Source of the DNA: Mariniflexile litorale
GTDB taxonomy: Bacteria; Bacteroidota; Bacteroidia; Flavobacteriales; Flavobacteriaceae
Direction: 5' to 3'
Assembly: GCF_031128465.2 (NCBI RefSeq)
Contig: NZ_CP155618.1
Location: forward strand, 1,435,501 to 1,499,500
DNA: 64,000 nt
Both the position numbers and the translations under genes were made by a program. The notes below the pieces were generated by a model. It saw only the letters and a program-made list of their open reading frames with translations, made no database searches and was not told the origin of the DNA. Shown piece by piece: positions 54,310 through 63,506 of the stretch. Every line of letters starts with the position of its first letter. The first letter of the stretch is position 1.

Positions 54310-55329
54310 ATGAATTACAACCCTATACACGCACTCGTATTGTTTTTTATAATAGTGGGTGTTTTATATGTGTTATTTCGACCTACAAAAGGTTGGTTTT
54401 GGATTATATATAACAACTTTAAAAGTAACGAAAAAGTTGTTATTGAAGATATTCTAAAACAACTCTATCATTTCGAAAATTCAGGAAATAAAGTCGATAC
54501 CAAAACTTTGGTTGATGTATTAAAGTTCAATAACAATCAAATTATTGAAGTCATAAAAAAAATGACCATTAATGATTTGATTTATTTTGAATCAGACGTA
54601 CTCAAATTAACCAGTGCTGGTAGAGATTATGCACTTAGAATTGTTAGAATACATAGGCTTTGGGAGCGGTATTTAGCCGATAAAACGGGTTTTAGTAAAG
54701 AAGAATGGCACGACAGGGCAGAACTAATGGAGCATAAATTAAGTCATGATGAAACCAACACCTTGGCAGCCCATTTAGGAAACCCGAAGTTTGACCCACA
54801 TGGCGACCCCATTCCAACAAAAACAGGTAAAATGGCAAAAGTTAATGGGGTTGAATTACCCCTATTGCCCGTAAACACAGTTGGAAAAATTACGCATATT
54901 GAAGATGAGCCCGAGATAATTTACAAGCAAATTTTAGCTGAAAAAATTCATATTGGGTCGCTTATACGAATCATTGAAAATAACGCAACCCGCATCGTTT
55001 TTCTATCTGAAGGGGAAGAATTTAGATTAGCCCCCATTGTAGCTGCAAATTTAACCGTAGCAGCGATTGAAAAAGAAGTTGTTATTGAAGAGAATATTGC
55101 ACGATTATCAAGTTTGAAAGCACATGAAACATCTAAAATAATAGGTATTTCAAAAGAAAGTAGAGGAGAAAGTAGACGTCGTTTATTAGATTTAGGTTTT
55201 GTGAAAGGAGCCAGTATAAAAATAGATTTAACAAATCCTTTAGGAGATCCACATGCTTATCTTATTAAAGGAACCTCTATTGCTTTAAGGAAAGATCAAG
55301 CAGCAAAAATTCTTATTAAAAAAGATTAA
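54310..55329 (+). CDS. Membrane-anchored DtxR-like protein fused to two FeoA domains
   Basis: The 339-residue protein has an unusual order. An N-terminal transmembrane helix (about 6-24, IHALVLFFIIVGVLYVLF) is followed by a DtxR-type winged-helix and dimerisation region (about 40-150; RIHRLWERYLADKTG, AELMEHKLSHDE, FDPHGDPIPT). Two FeoA/SH3-like domains then follow (about 165-250 and 265-339, the latter with RRRLLDLGFVKGASI). It may bind DNA only if cleaved or membrane-proximal, or may have lost DNA binding and act as a FeoA partner of the split FeoB that follows after 3 bases. It starts one base after the DtxR stop. Confidence 0.85.
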   Translation: MNYNPIHALVLFFIIVGVLYVLFRPTKGWFWIIYNNFKSNEKVVIEDILKQLYHFENSGNKVDTKTLVDVLKFNNNQIIEVIKKMTINDLIYFESDVLKLTSAGRDYALRIVRIHRLWERYLADKTGFSKEEWHDRAELMEHKLSHDETNTLAAHLGNPKFDPHGDPIPTKTGKMAKVNGVELPLLPVNTVGKITHIEDEPEIIYKQILAEKIHIGSLIRIIENNATRIVFLSEGEEFRLAPIVAANLTVAAIEKEVVIEENIARLSSLKAHETSKIIGISKESRGESRRRLLDLGFVKGASIKIDLTNPLGDPHAYLIKGTSIALRKDQAAKILIKKD

Positions 55330-55332
55330 CTT

Positions 55333-56097
55333 ATGGAAACTAAAGTAAAAAGTGCCTGCGAAACCTGTCCTCAATTTAATGCTGATGGCTTAAAAAAGTT
55401 GGGTATTAATACAACGAATGTCGATTTTGTTGTGGCATTAGCAGGTAACCCCAATACAGGAAAAAGCACCGTATTTAATGCGTTAACAGGTTTACGTCAA
55501 CATACTGGTAATTGGCCAGGGAAAACGGTAACAAGAGCCGAAGGAGGTTTTGAATACAACAATCAAAAGTTCAAGTTGGTCGATTTACCAGGCACGTATT
55601 CATTGCTTTCAACCTCCGATGATGAAGCTGCAGCCCGTGATTTTATCCTTTTCGGAAAACCAAATGTTACCGTTATTGTTGCCGATGCGAATAGACTAGA
55701 GCGCAATTTAAATTTAGTTCTTCAAATCTTAGAAATCACAGATAAAGCTGTTTTGTGTTTGAATTTAATGGACGAAGCCAAACGTAACCATATAACCATA
55801 GACGAGAGAGTTTTAGCGCGCGATTTAGGCATTCCTGTAGTTGCTACAAGCGCCAGATTTAGTGAAGGTATTCCTGAATTAATTCATACAATTAGTGAAA
55901 TAGCTAACGGCCATATTATTTGTAAACCACACCGTATTAAAAATGTACCAAGTAATATTGAAAATGCAGTTAAAACCCTTTCTGCTGAAATTGAAAAAGA
56001 ATTTCCAAACATTCCAAATAGCAGATGGATTGCTTTCAGATTATTAGAAGGCGATACACAAATTATTAATGCTCTAAAATCAGGTGAATTACTTTAA
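55333..56097 (+). CDS. feoB-N: FeoB GTPase (N-terminal) half of split ferrous iron transporter
   Basis: The 254-residue protein contains only the FeoB G domain and start of the GDI region. An N-terminal CETC pair (about residues 9-12) may bind metal. G1 is [16 protein letters not shown] (about 38-53), G3 is DLPGTYSLL (about 81-89) and G4 is NLMDEAKR (about 138-145). [13 protein letters not shown] near the end is the normal link to the permease. The stop TAA at 56095 is followed three codons later by an in-frame ATG of the permease half. FeoB is normally one chain. Confidence 0.92.
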   Translation: METKVKSACETCPQFNADGLKKLGINTTNVDFVVALAGNPNTGKSTVFNALTGLRQHTGNWPGKTVTRAEGGFEYNNQKFKLVDLPGTYSLLSTSDDEAAARDFILFGKPNVTVIVADANRLERNLNLVLQILEITDKAVLCLNLMDEAKRNHITIDERVLARDLGIPVVATSARFSEGIPELIHTISEIANGHIICKPHRIKNVPSNIENAVKTLSAEIEKEFPNIPNSRWIAFRLLEGDTQIINALKSGELL

Positions 56098-56106
56098 AAC
56101 ATTACC

Positions 56107-57525
56107 ATGGAAAATAAAAATATAGATCACATATTAGAGCTTTCAAACGAGTTGCGTTGGCAAATTGGCGACGATTTCCATGATAATTTAACAGAAGGTA
56201 TTTATGCTGATGCCGCTCAAATAGTTGCCGATACTGTACAGGTTGATAATCAAAAAAAACGTTTCCGGCTAGACAGACAAATAGATAAAATAGTAACGAG
56301 TAAAACCTTTGGATTTCCTATCATGTTTTTAATCTTAGCTACCGTGCTATGGTTGACTATTATTGGAGCCAATTACCCATCATCATTATTAGCAGAGTTA
56401 TTATTAGATAATGTTCATCCCATTTTAAAAAGTGGTGCAGCAGCTATCAACATGCCTTGGTGGCTTGACGGTTTTTTAATTGATGGCGTCTATTTAGCCG
56501 TGGCTTGGGTTATAGCTGTTATGCTACCTCCTATGGCCATATTTTTTCCCATGTTTACACTTTTAGAAGATTTTGGTTATTTACCTCGTGTTGCTTTTAA
56601 TTTAGATAGTCTGTTTAGAAAATCTGGCGCCCATGGGAAACAAGCTTTAACCATGACTATGGGTTTTGGCTGTAATGCAGCAGGTGTAGTGGCTACCCGT
56701 ATCATAGACAGTCCCAGAGAACGCTTAATTGCTATTATTACTAATAACTTTTCACTTTGTAATGGCCGTTGGCCTACTCAAATTTTAATTGCAACCATAT
56801 TTATAGGTGCCGTAGTACCATCTGCTTTTTCAAGTTTAATATCCTTATTGGCGGTTATTGGCATAGCAGTTTTAGGAATGGCTTTTATGTTTGGCACATC
56901 GTGGGCATTATCAAAAACGCTATTAAAAGGGCAGGTGTCTACTTTTAATTTAGAATTACCCCCTTACCGTCCCCCACGCTTTTGGAAAACCATATACACC
57001 TCGTTAATTGATAGAACCATGATTGTTTTATGGCGTGCTATTGTATTTGCTGCACCAGCAGGTGCTGTAATTTGGTTGATTTCAAACATTTACATTGGCA
57101 ATGAAAGTGTTGCTGCCTGGACTATAGATTCATTAGATGGTTTTGGATTCTTATTAGGCCTAAACGGCGTTATTTTGTTAGCCTATATTGTAGCCATTCC
57201 TGCTAATGAAATAGTTATTCCTACCATATTAATGCTTACAGTGTTAGTAACAGGAATGGCTGGAGGTGCAGGTGCTGGTGTGATGTTTGAATTGGATTCA
57301 GCAAATGCCACAGGTGATATTTTAAGAGCTGGAGGTTGGACGTTGTTAACAGCCATTAACCTGATGCTTTTTAGTTTGTTGCATAACCCATGTAGTACAA
57401 CCATTTACACCATTTACAAAGAAACTAAAAGTGTTAAATGGACTGTGTTTGCTTCGATTATGCCTGTAATACTAGGTTTTATAGTCACTTTTTTAGTAGC
57501 TCAAATTTGGCGAATTATTTTTTAG
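56107..57525 (+). CDS. feoB-C: FeoB permease (C-terminal) half of split ferrous iron transporter
   Basis: The 472-residue membrane protein carries the FeoB transmembrane core with two Gate (nucleoside-recognition-like) domains and about nine helices from residue 65. [20 protein letters not shown] and [20 protein letters not shown] contain the conserved Cys of the ion path. A second Gate block includes [17 protein letters not shown]. Residues 1-60 ([20 protein letters not shown]) equal the end of the GDI region. It lies in the same reading frame as the GTPase half, separated by one stop and three codons. Confidence 0.92.
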   Translation: MENKNIDHILELSNELRWQIGDDFHDNLTEGIYADAAQIVADTVQVDNQKKRFRLDRQIDKIVTSKTFGFPIMFLILATVLWLTIIGANYPSSLLAELLLDNVHPILKSGAAAINMPWWLDGFLIDGVYLAVAWVIAVMLPPMAIFFPMFTLLEDFGYLPRVAFNLDSLFRKSGAHGKQALTMTMGFGCNAAGVVATRIIDSPRERLIAIITNNFSLCNGRWPTQILIATIFIGAVVPSAFSSLISLLAVIGIAVLGMAFMFGTSWALSKTLLKGQVSTFNLELPPYRPPRFWKTIYTSLIDRTMIVLWRAIVFAAPAGAVIWLISNIYIGNESVAAWTIDSLDGFGFLLGLNGVILLAYIVAIPANEIVIPTILMLTVLVTGMAGGAGAGVMFELDSANATGDILRAGGWTLLTAINLMLFSLLHNPCSTTIYTIYKETKSVKWTVFASIMPVILGFIVTFLVAQIWRIIF

Positions 57526-57572
57526 CTATTAAAGTAAAATCTCATTATTCAAAAAGAAATTAATATACATAG

Positions 57573-58334
57573 ATGAACAAAGTAAATTATATAGCTTTAA
57601 CGCTATGCTTAGCAGGGTGTTCGGTATTTTCACAAACCATTATAACAGATAGACCCGACCAAACCGAAAGCTCTTCAACAATAGAAAAAGGAAGTTTACA
57701 AATAGAAACAGGTGTTTTATTGGGTTTTACTGAAGATGATTTTAGCTCGGAAAGACAACTTTTAGCACCATCGACTTTATTTCGGTATGGTATTACAAAT
57801 GGGATAGAATTACGTGTGTTAAGTCAGTTTGAAAGTTTAAAAGATCAAAATTCATCACAAAAAATAAATGGCATGAGCGATTTAGAGATTGGAACTAAAA
57901 TTCAGCTATTCAAAAAAGAAAATATAAATACTGAAATGGCATTTTTGTCACATCTTATTCTTTCAACGGGTTCAAAGTATTTAAGTAATAACGCATTCGG
58001 AACCATAAATAAACTTTCCATTTCTCATGAATTGAGTGATGTTTTAGGCTTAGGATATAATGTAGGTTATGATTATTTTGGTGAAGGGTCAGGAAATTTA
58101 ACCTATTCAGTTGCTTTAGGTATTTCAGTAACTGAAACCTTTGGTGTTTATATAGAACCTTATGGAAATTTTGTTGAGTTTGATACCCACGAAGCTAGTT
58201 TTGATGCAGGAATTGCTTATTTATTAAAAGATAATTGCCAATTGGATTTCTCTTTCGGAACAGGTATCAATCATACCATGAATTATTTATCTCTAGGATG
58301 CAGCATCAATATAGCGAAAGCTAAAAGCAATTAA
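57573..58334 (+). CDS. Outer-membrane barrel protein, transporter-like (phenol-MetA type)
   Basis: The 253-residue protein has a signal peptide (about 1-21, ending CSVFSQ). It opens TDRPDQTESSSTIEKGSLQI, the hallmark of a barrel family often annotated as 'transporter' and related to MetA-type phenol proteins. Strands continue to FSFGTGINHTMNYLSLG. It may pass metal or small solutes across the outer membrane. It follows the split FeoB by 47 bases on the same strand and overlaps the convergent small Cys-rich gene by 4 bases, so a role in the metal system is plausible but unproven. Confidence 0.82.
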   Translation: MNKVNYIALTLCLAGCSVFSQTIITDRPDQTESSSTIEKGSLQIETGVLLGFTEDDFSSERQLLAPSTLFRYGITNGIELRVLSQFESLKDQNSSQKINGMSDLEIGTKIQLFKKENINTEMAFLSHLILSTGSKYLSNNAFGTINKLSISHELSDVLGLGYNVGYDYFGEGSGNLTYSVALGISVTETFGVYIEPYGNFVEFDTHEASFDAGIAYLLKDNCQLDFSFGTGINHTMNYLSLGCSINIAKAKSN

Positions 58335-58468
58335 TGGCAACCACAACCATCATCTCCACCGCAAGATTTTTTAGAAGCAGGTTTTTTCCAAATGAATTTT
58401 TTAATCAAGAAGATTAAAGCAAATCCAATAGCAATAAAAACTAATATGTTTTGAATGATGGTATTCAT
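58331..58468 (-). CDS. FeoB-associated Cys-rich membrane protein
   Basis: This 45-residue protein is shorter than most ORF cut-offs. It has one transmembrane helix (about 5-22, IQNILVFIAIGFALIFL) and a basic stretch. It ends SCGGDDGCGCH, with three Cys and a His that can bind iron. Such proteins follow FeoB in many bacteria and are thought to help in ferrous iron handling. It lies 62 bases after the canonical feoB on the same strand. Its end overlaps by 4 bases the convergent barrel gene. Confidence 0.9.
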   Translation of the reverse strand: MNTIIQNILVFIAIGFALIFLIKKFIWKKPASKKSCGGDDGCGCH

Positions 58469-58530
58469 GTTTAGTTTGTCGAGTTTACTTTGGTTTCATT
58501 TCAAAATATTTCTGCTTTCACAGGAATTTG

Positions 58531-60630
58531 CTATTTCAAAAATTGATAAGCTATTAAAGCAACAACATAAGCAAAAGCACTCATAATTACTAATTGTAAG
58601 GTAGGCCATTTCCAACTATTTGTTTCCCGTTTTACAACCGCAAGCGTACTCATACATTGCATGGCAAAAGCATAAAAAAGCAGCAACGAAATTCCTGAGG
58701 CAAAGTTAAATAAAGGGCCTCCTAGAATGGGATTTACTTCGGCAGCCATTCTGTTTTTTATAGTGGCTTCATCATCATTCCCCACACTGTAAATGGTTGC
58801 CAGAGTTCCAACAAATACCTCACGGGCAGCAAAACTACTTACAATAGCAATACCTATTTTCCAATCGTAACCCAGAGGTCTAATAATAGGTTCAATTGCG
58901 TGACCTGTAATACCTATATATGAATGCTCTAATTTATATGAGGAAATGTGTTGACTTATTTCTTCCTCAGATAACTGTTGTGAAGCGTATTGTGTTTTAA
59001 CAATAGTTTCGGCATTATTAAAATCATCACCTGGGCCATACGATGCTAAAAACCAAAGAATAATAGATATAGCTAGAATGATTTTACCTGCACCAAACAC
59101 AAATGATTTTGTTTTTTCTAATACAGTCAACGCTACATTTTTAAGCATGGGTAGCTTATAGTTTGGCATTTCAACCACAAAAAATGTTTTGCTTTTTATC
59201 TTTAAAACCTTATTTAAAATATGGGCAGAAAGCACAGCTGTAGCGAAACCTAAAAAGTATAAAAGCATTAAAGTTAAAGCTTGATAACCCAATCCTAAAA
59301 AGCGCCCTTCGGGAATTATTAATGATATAATAATTAAGTAAACAGGTAATCTGGCAGAACAGGTTGTAAAAGGTGTAACTAAAATAGTGATTAAACGTTC
59401 TTTCCAACTTTCAATATTCCGAGTTGCCATAATTGCAGGAATAGCACAGGCAGTACCAGATATTAAGGGCACAACACTTTTTCCACTCAAACCGAAACGA
59501 CGCATAATGCGATCCATTAAAAATACCACACGACTCATGTAGCCACTTTCTTCAAGTACCGAAATAAATAAGAATAAAAAGGCGATTTGTGGAATAAAAA
59601 TAACAATCCCACCAAGCCCTGGGATAATACCTTCTGCCAATAAATCAGTAAAAGCACCTTGGGGCAATTGGTTTTTAGTCCATTCGCTTAAAAAAGCAAA
59701 AGTACTATCTATAAAATCCATTGGTACACTGGACCAATCATAAATAGCTTGGAAAATGGTTAGTAAAATGACAAAGAAAATAACATAGCCCCAAACCTTA
59801 TGAGTTAAAATACGGTCTAATTTAGAACGTAAATCTTTGGCTTGAGAAATATCAATAGTTTGTCCTTCTTTAAGCACATGGTTTATAAACTGGTAACGTT
59901 TTATGGTTTCTTTTTGCTGAAGTCGTTTTAAATCGGCTTTACTTTTAGTTTTAAAATTAGCAACAGCGTCAATCTCTTTTCGATCTGTTTTTCCAAAATT
60001 AACATCTTGAGTTATAACAAGCCATAATTTATATAAAAGTTGGTTTGGGAATGCTTTTTGTAAATTTTCAAAGTATTCTTTATCAATATCTGAAGCTTTA
60101 ATACATGGCGTTACAGAGACTTCTTTATAATTAGCTATAAGCTGTTTTAAATTGTCAATACCTTCTTTTTTTCTGGTACTAATTAAAGCGATTTTAGTTT
60201 GAAGTTGCGTTTCTAAATATTCTATATCTAAAGAAATGCCCTTATAACGCATTCTATCAGACATATTAATGACTAATAAAGTGGGGATTTCTAAATCTTT
60301 AATTTGAGTAAAAAGTAATAGGTTTCGTTTTAAATTTTCAACATCGGTTACTACAACAGCAATATCTGGAAAATCTTTATCATTTTTATTTAAAAGCAAT
60401 TCTATGACTACACTTTCATCTAAGGACGATGCGTTTAAACTATAAGTACCTGGTAAATCTATAATATGTGCCTTAACACCACGTGGTAGTTTGCAAATAC
60501 CTTCTTTTTTTTCAACAGTAATACCAGGATAATTTCCAACTTTTTGGTTTAAGCCGGTTAGTGCATTAAAAACAGAGGTTTTTCCTGTGTTGGGATTACC
60601 TATTAAGGCTACATTTATTTGCTTACTCAT
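58531..60630 (-). CDS. feoB: Ferrous iron transport protein B (canonical, full length)
   Basis: The 699-residue ferrous iron permease has an N-terminal GTPase (G1 GNPNTGKTSVFNALTG about residues 11-26, G3 [11 protein letters not shown]4 NMSDRMRY) and two Gate domains in the membrane part (from about residue 275). The conserved Cys segment is LISGTACAIPAIMATRN. AREVFVGTLATIYSVG is a second-Gate motif. Its ATG overlaps the feoA stop by four bases (60627-60630). It is distinct in sequence and organisation from the split FeoB encoded a few hundred bases away on the opposite strand. Confidence 0.96.
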   Translation of the reverse strand: MSKQINVALIGNPNTGKTSVFNALTGLNQKVGNYPGITVEKKEGICKLPRGVKAHIIDLPGTYSLNASSLDESVVIELLLNKNDKDFPDIAVVVTDVENLKRNLLLFTQIKDLEIPTLLVINMSDRMRYKGISLDIEYLETQLQTKIALISTRKKEGIDNLKQLIANYKEVSVTPCIKASDIDKEYFENLQKAFPNQLLYKLWLVITQDVNFGKTDRKEIDAVANFKTKSKADLKRLQQKETIKRYQFINHVLKEGQTIDISQAKDLRSKLDRILTHKVWGYVIFFVILLTIFQAIYDWSSVPMDFIDSTFAFLSEWTKNQLPQGAFTDLLAEGIIPGLGGIVIFIPQIAFLFLFISVLEESGYMSRVVFLMDRIMRRFGLSGKSVVPLISGTACAIPAIMATRNIESWKERLITILVTPFTTCSARLPVYLIIISLIIPEGRFLGLGYQALTLMLLYFLGFATAVLSAHILNKVLKIKSKTFFVVEMPNYKLPMLKNVALTVLEKTKSFVFGAGKIILAISIILWFLASYGPGDDFNNAETIVKTQYASQQLSEEEISQHISSYKLEHSYIGITGHAIEPIIRPLGYDWKIGIAIVSSFAAREVFVGTLATIYSVGNDDEATIKNRMAAEVNPILGGPLFNFASGISLLLFYAFAMQCMSTLAVVKRETNSWKWPTLQLVIMSAFAYVVALIAYQFLK

Positions 60631-60857
60631 ATTTCTTTTTCAATTAAAATATGACTAGCAGTTTCCTTTCTAATTGCTAAATGGGTGCCGTTAATATTTA
60701 AATACATAGGGTCTTTAAATGGTGCCAATTGAACAAGTTCTACCAAATTACCAGGTAAACAGCCCATTTCTAAAAGTTTTAATGGAACATGAATGGACGA
60801 TACATCTACGATAATAGCGCGTTCTCCTCGTTTTAATTCGGCTAATGTGTTTTGCAA
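60627..60857 (-). CDS. feoA: Ferrous iron transport protein A
   Basis: The 76-residue SH3-like protein modulates FeoB. GERAIIVDVSSIHVPLKLLEMGCLPGNLVELVQ spans the core, where LLEMGCLPG is the FeoA motif. HLAIRKETASHILIEKEI ends the domain. Its stop overlaps the feoB start (ATGA), so the two are translationally coupled, with the 45-residue Cys-rich protein as the third gene. The sequence resembles the C-terminal FeoA domain of the membrane fusion protein across the island. Confidence 0.94.
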   Translation of the reverse strand: MQNTLAELKRGERAIIVDVSSIHVPLKLLEMGCLPGNLVELVQLAPFKDPMYLNINGTHLAIRKETASHILIEKEI

Positions 60858-61002
60858 ACTTATTTAGATTGATTTTAAAGAAGCAAAAGTAAGGGAAAAG
60901 TTTTAGAGTTACAAAGTTTCAGAGATGCAAAGTTTTTTTAAGGGAGTTTTGAGTTGCAGCCAACGTTTTTACAAGGTTTTTCTAACAGCTAAACAACAAA
61001 TC

Positions 61003-61671
61003 CTATTTCTCTTCTTTCAGAATCTCAATGTCTTCAAGAAGTTTTTGTATGGCTTCAGAATCGGTGCCATCATAAAACCCACGGATTTGGCGTTTTTTAT
61101 CAATAAGCATGAAATTTTCGGTGTGTATCATATCAAAATCGCCACCATCACCAAAATCTTTTACAGCTAAATAACTCTTTCTAGCCAATTCATAAATTTG
61201 TTTTTTATCTCCAGTAACTAAGTTCCATTTGGCATCATCAACACCTTTTTCCAATGCATAACGTTTTAGTTGTGCTACCGTATCTATTTTTGGAGTTACA
61301 GTATGTGAAAGCAAAAGTACTTCATCATCATTAAGAATCTCTTTTTGTATTTGCGCCATATGGTTTGTCATAATAGGGCATATGGTTTGGCAGGTTGTAA
61401 AAAAGAAATCGGCAACATAAATTTTATTTTTATAGTCGTTTTGGGTAATGGTTTTTCCGTTTTGATTGATAAGTTTAAAATCGGCTATTTTATGATACTT
61501 TTTTTGATATTGGATGGTGCTATCTACCAATTCTGTACTTACCATAGCTGGTTGATAAATAGGTAATGGCTGGTATACATTTAAAGTATTGTAAATAATA
61601 GAGACAATAATTATTGAAATAGCAATAAAAACAAAAGCAAAGGTTTTATAATCTTTAAAAAATGATAGCAT
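61003..61671 (-). CDS. SCO1/SenC-family protein
   Basis: The 222-residue membrane-anchored thioredoxin-fold protein is of the SCO family. It has an N-terminal transmembrane helix (about 9-31) and the copper-binding CxxxC motif in FFTTCQTICPIM (about 90-101). The conserved His is in DFDMIHTENFMLID (about 181-194). SCO proteins deliver copper to, or reduce, the CuA site of cytochrome oxidase. It lies 145 bases upstream of feoA on the same strand, but the gap argues for separate transcription. Confidence 0.93.
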   Translation of the reverse strand: MLSFFKDYKTFAFVFIAISIIIVSIIYNTLNVYQPLPIYQPAMVSTELVDSTIQYQKKYHKIADFKLINQNGKTITQNDYKNKIYVADFFFTTCQTICPIMTNHMAQIQKEILNDDEVLLLSHTVTPKIDTVAQLKRYALEKGVDDAKWNLVTGDKKQIYELARKSYLAVKDFGDGGDFDMIHTENFMLIDKKRQIRGFYDGTDSEAIQKLLEDIEILKEEK

Positions 61672-61804
61672 TTCGCAAAAAAAGTAAATTAAACTTCTTC
61701 AAAAATACAATCAAAATTCAATAGATTCTGTTTTATGAACCCTTAAATTCATGTTAAAAACTATGGCATTCCACAATAGTCTTTTTAAAGTTGGTTTAAA
61801 AGCT

Positions 61805-61812
61805 TACTTTTG
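61805..61812 (+). promoter_or_regulatory. -7 promoter element of rseP
   Basis: TACTTTTG matches TAnnTTTG. It overlaps an upstream TTG (61810) that might be mistaken for the start and supports the ATG at 61837. Confidence 0.55.
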
Positions 61813-61836
61813 TCCGATTATAAAAAAAAATATTAC

Positions 61837-63168
61837 ATGCCAGAATTTTTAATAAAAGGAGCTCAACTATTGTTAAGCCTTTCTATACTAGTTGTTTTAC
61901 ACGAATTGGGACATTTTATCCCAGCAAAATTATTCAAAACCAGAGTAGAAAAATTCTACTTATTTTTTGACGTTAAGTTTTCACTATTCAAAAAGAAAAT
62001 AGGTGATACGGTTTATGGTATTGGCTGGTTGCCTTTAGGTGGCTATGTTAAAATAGCAGGGATGATAGATGAAAGCATGGATACTGAGCAAATGGCACTA
62101 CCACCCCAACCATGGGAATTTCGTTCAAAACCTGCATGGCAGCGGTTAATTATTATGCTTGGAGGAGTTACGGTTAATTTTATTCTTGCATTCTTTTTAT
62201 TTATGATGATGTTACTGGTTTGGGGAACAAATTACTCAACAAAAGATGATATTAAATACGGTTTTGGAATTGCAAAAACTTTAGAGTCTTACGGTTTTCA
62301 GCAAGGAGATAGAATTATATCTGTTGATGGAAAGCCATATAAAGACCTTTCAATAGACATTAATAAATACATAATGTTTAGAGAAGTTGGGAATATTAAA
62401 GTGGAACACCCTGACGGAACAGTCGCTGATATACAACTTCCTGAAGATATTGGTACAAAACTTTTTGAAGCAGGAGATATACCAGCTATAGCACCCCGTT
62501 ACCCTTTCCAATTAGATTCAGTGTCTAAAGATTCACCAGCAGATAAATCTGGATTGAAAGCAATGGACAAAATCATTTCTGTTAATGGACAACCAATAAC
62601 ATATTATTCCGATTTAACTTATCAAATTAAAAATAATACTAAGGAAAATTTAGTTTTAGAAGTTGAACGTAATAATGAAATTAAAAATTTGACTATTACT
62701 CAAAATGAAGATAAAACGATAGGGATAGTTTCTACAATAGCCGATTTAGACTATATTAAGTTAAACAAAAGAGAATATACTTTTTCAGAAAGTATAACAG
62801 GAGGGTTAAGCCAGGGTTATTGGGAAGTTAAAGACTACTTAGCTCAGTTTAAATATATTTTCACCAAAAAAGGGGCGTCTCAAATTGGTGGGTTTGCAGC
62901 TATTGGCAACATGTTCCCAGCAACTTGGAATTGGCATGCCTTTTGGTATTTAACAGCTTTTTTATCTATTATGCTAGGTGTTTTAAATTTATTACCCATA
63001 CCTGCTTTAGATGGCGGCCATGTGATGTTCTTACTTTATGAGATGGTGTCTGGAAGAAAACCTGGAGACAAGTTTATGGAGTATGCACAAATGGTAGGAT
63101 TCTTTATATTAATAGCTTTAGTTTTATTTGCGAATGGTAACGATATTTTTAAGGCAATTTTTAATTAA
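61837..63168 (+). CDS. rseP: Site-2 intramembrane protease RseP
   Basis: The zinc metalloprotease cleaves transmembrane anti-sigma factors and signal-peptide remnants. It is 443 residues from ATG 61837; an upstream TTG at 61810 lies in the promoter. VVLHELGHFIPAK (about 19-31) holds the HExxH site, and NLLPIPALDGGHVM (about 387-400) the LDG motif. In between are two PDZ-like domains (about 150-220 and 225-300), with SPADKSGLKAMDKIISVNG. The family acts with FecI/FecR-type and RpoE-type sigma pathways, such as the one at 27757-29601 in this window. Confidence 0.96.
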   Translation: MPEFLIKGAQLLLSLSILVVLHELGHFIPAKLFKTRVEKFYLFFDVKFSLFKKKIGDTVYGIGWLPLGGYVKIAGMIDESMDTEQMALPPQPWEFRSKPAWQRLIIMLGGVTVNFILAFFLFMMMLLVWGTNYSTKDDIKYGFGIAKTLESYGFQQGDRIISVDGKPYKDLSIDINKYIMFREVGNIKVEHPDGTVADIQLPEDIGTKLFEAGDIPAIAPRYPFQLDSVSKDSPADKSGLKAMDKIISVNGQPITYYSDLTYQIKNNTKENLVLEVERNNEIKNLTITQNEDKTIGIVSTIADLDYIKLNKREYTFSESITGGLSQGYWEVKDYLAQFKYIFTKKGASQIGGFAAIGNMFPATWNWHAFWYLTAFLSIMLGVLNLLPIPALDGGHVMFLLYEMVSGRKPGDKFMEYAQMVGFFILIALVLFANGNDIFKAIFN

Positions 63169-63185
63169 AATTTTTTGAAAAAATG

Positions 63186-63216
63186 TTTGCAGTAACTAAA
63201 AAGATATATATATTTG
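63186..63216 (+). promoter_or_regulatory. Consensus promoter of tRNA-Asn
   Basis: TTTG (63186-63189) and TATATTTG (63209-63216) are spaced by 19 bases, matching the Bacteroidota consensus fully, 26 bases before the tRNA. Confidence 0.8.
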
Positions 63217-63242
63217 CGCTCGCTTAGGCGAAAAACAAACAC

Positions 63243-63316
63243 TCCTCCTTAGCTCAGTTGGTTAGAGCATTTGACTGTTAATCAAAGGGTCCTTGGTTCG
63301 AGCCCAAGAGGGGGAG
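63243..63316 (+). tRNA. trnN-GTT: tRNA-Asn (anticodon GTT)
   Basis: The 74-nt tRNA folds as a cloverleaf. The acceptor TCCTCCT pairs with AGGGGGA, with G as discriminator base. The D stem is GCTC/GAGC. The anticodon stem TTTGA/TCAAA surrounds loop CTGTTAA, giving anticodon GTT. The variable loop is GGGTC, and the T stem CTTGG/CCAAG carries TTCGAGC. CCA is not encoded. It has a consensus promoter and a terminator, so it is a single-gene unit. Confidence 0.97.
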
Positions 63317-63327
63317 CAAACAACAAG

Positions 63328-63360
63328 AAAAAGACTTTACAGAAATGTAAGGTCTTTTTT
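63328..63360 (+). terminator. Terminator of tRNA-Asn
   Basis: AAAAAGACTTTACA (63328-63341) pairs with TGTAAGGTCTTTTT (63346-63359) around a GAAA loop, with one wobble pair, and ends in a T run. Confidence 0.82.
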
Positions 63361-63455
63361 GGTTTTATACGGTATCAACAAGGGATTTGCTGTATTCTCA
63401 ACATTAACTACATTTTCTATTAAATGCCAACTTGCCAAGTTTTTTTGTGGAAAAA

Positions 63456-63497
63456 GTGCCTATATAGGTGCCTAATGATTTTTAAAAGGTGCCTAAT
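63456..63497. repeat. Direct repeats of GTGCCTA downstream of tRNA-Asn
   Basis: GTGCCTA occurs at 63456-63462, 63468-63474 and 63489-63495. The last two copies extend to AGGTGCCTAAT with 21-base spacing. They lie between the tRNA terminator and an unrecognised gene. Such short iterated sites can be recombinase-arm sites, but no integrase is visible in the window. Confidence 0.5.
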
Positions 63498-63506
63498 CGA
63501 TTTAAA

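Noticed and set aside
57573-58334. Possible lipoprotein, because of a CLAGC motif near the N-terminus
   Set aside because: The signal region continues to VFSQ, a normal signal-peptidase I end, followed by a typical barrel start; a lipid anchor is less likely.
63293-63475. A 60-codon plus-strand ORF overlapping the tRNA-Asn 3' half
   Set aside because: It starts inside the tRNA and runs across its terminator; no recognisable protein features, so it is a chance ORF.
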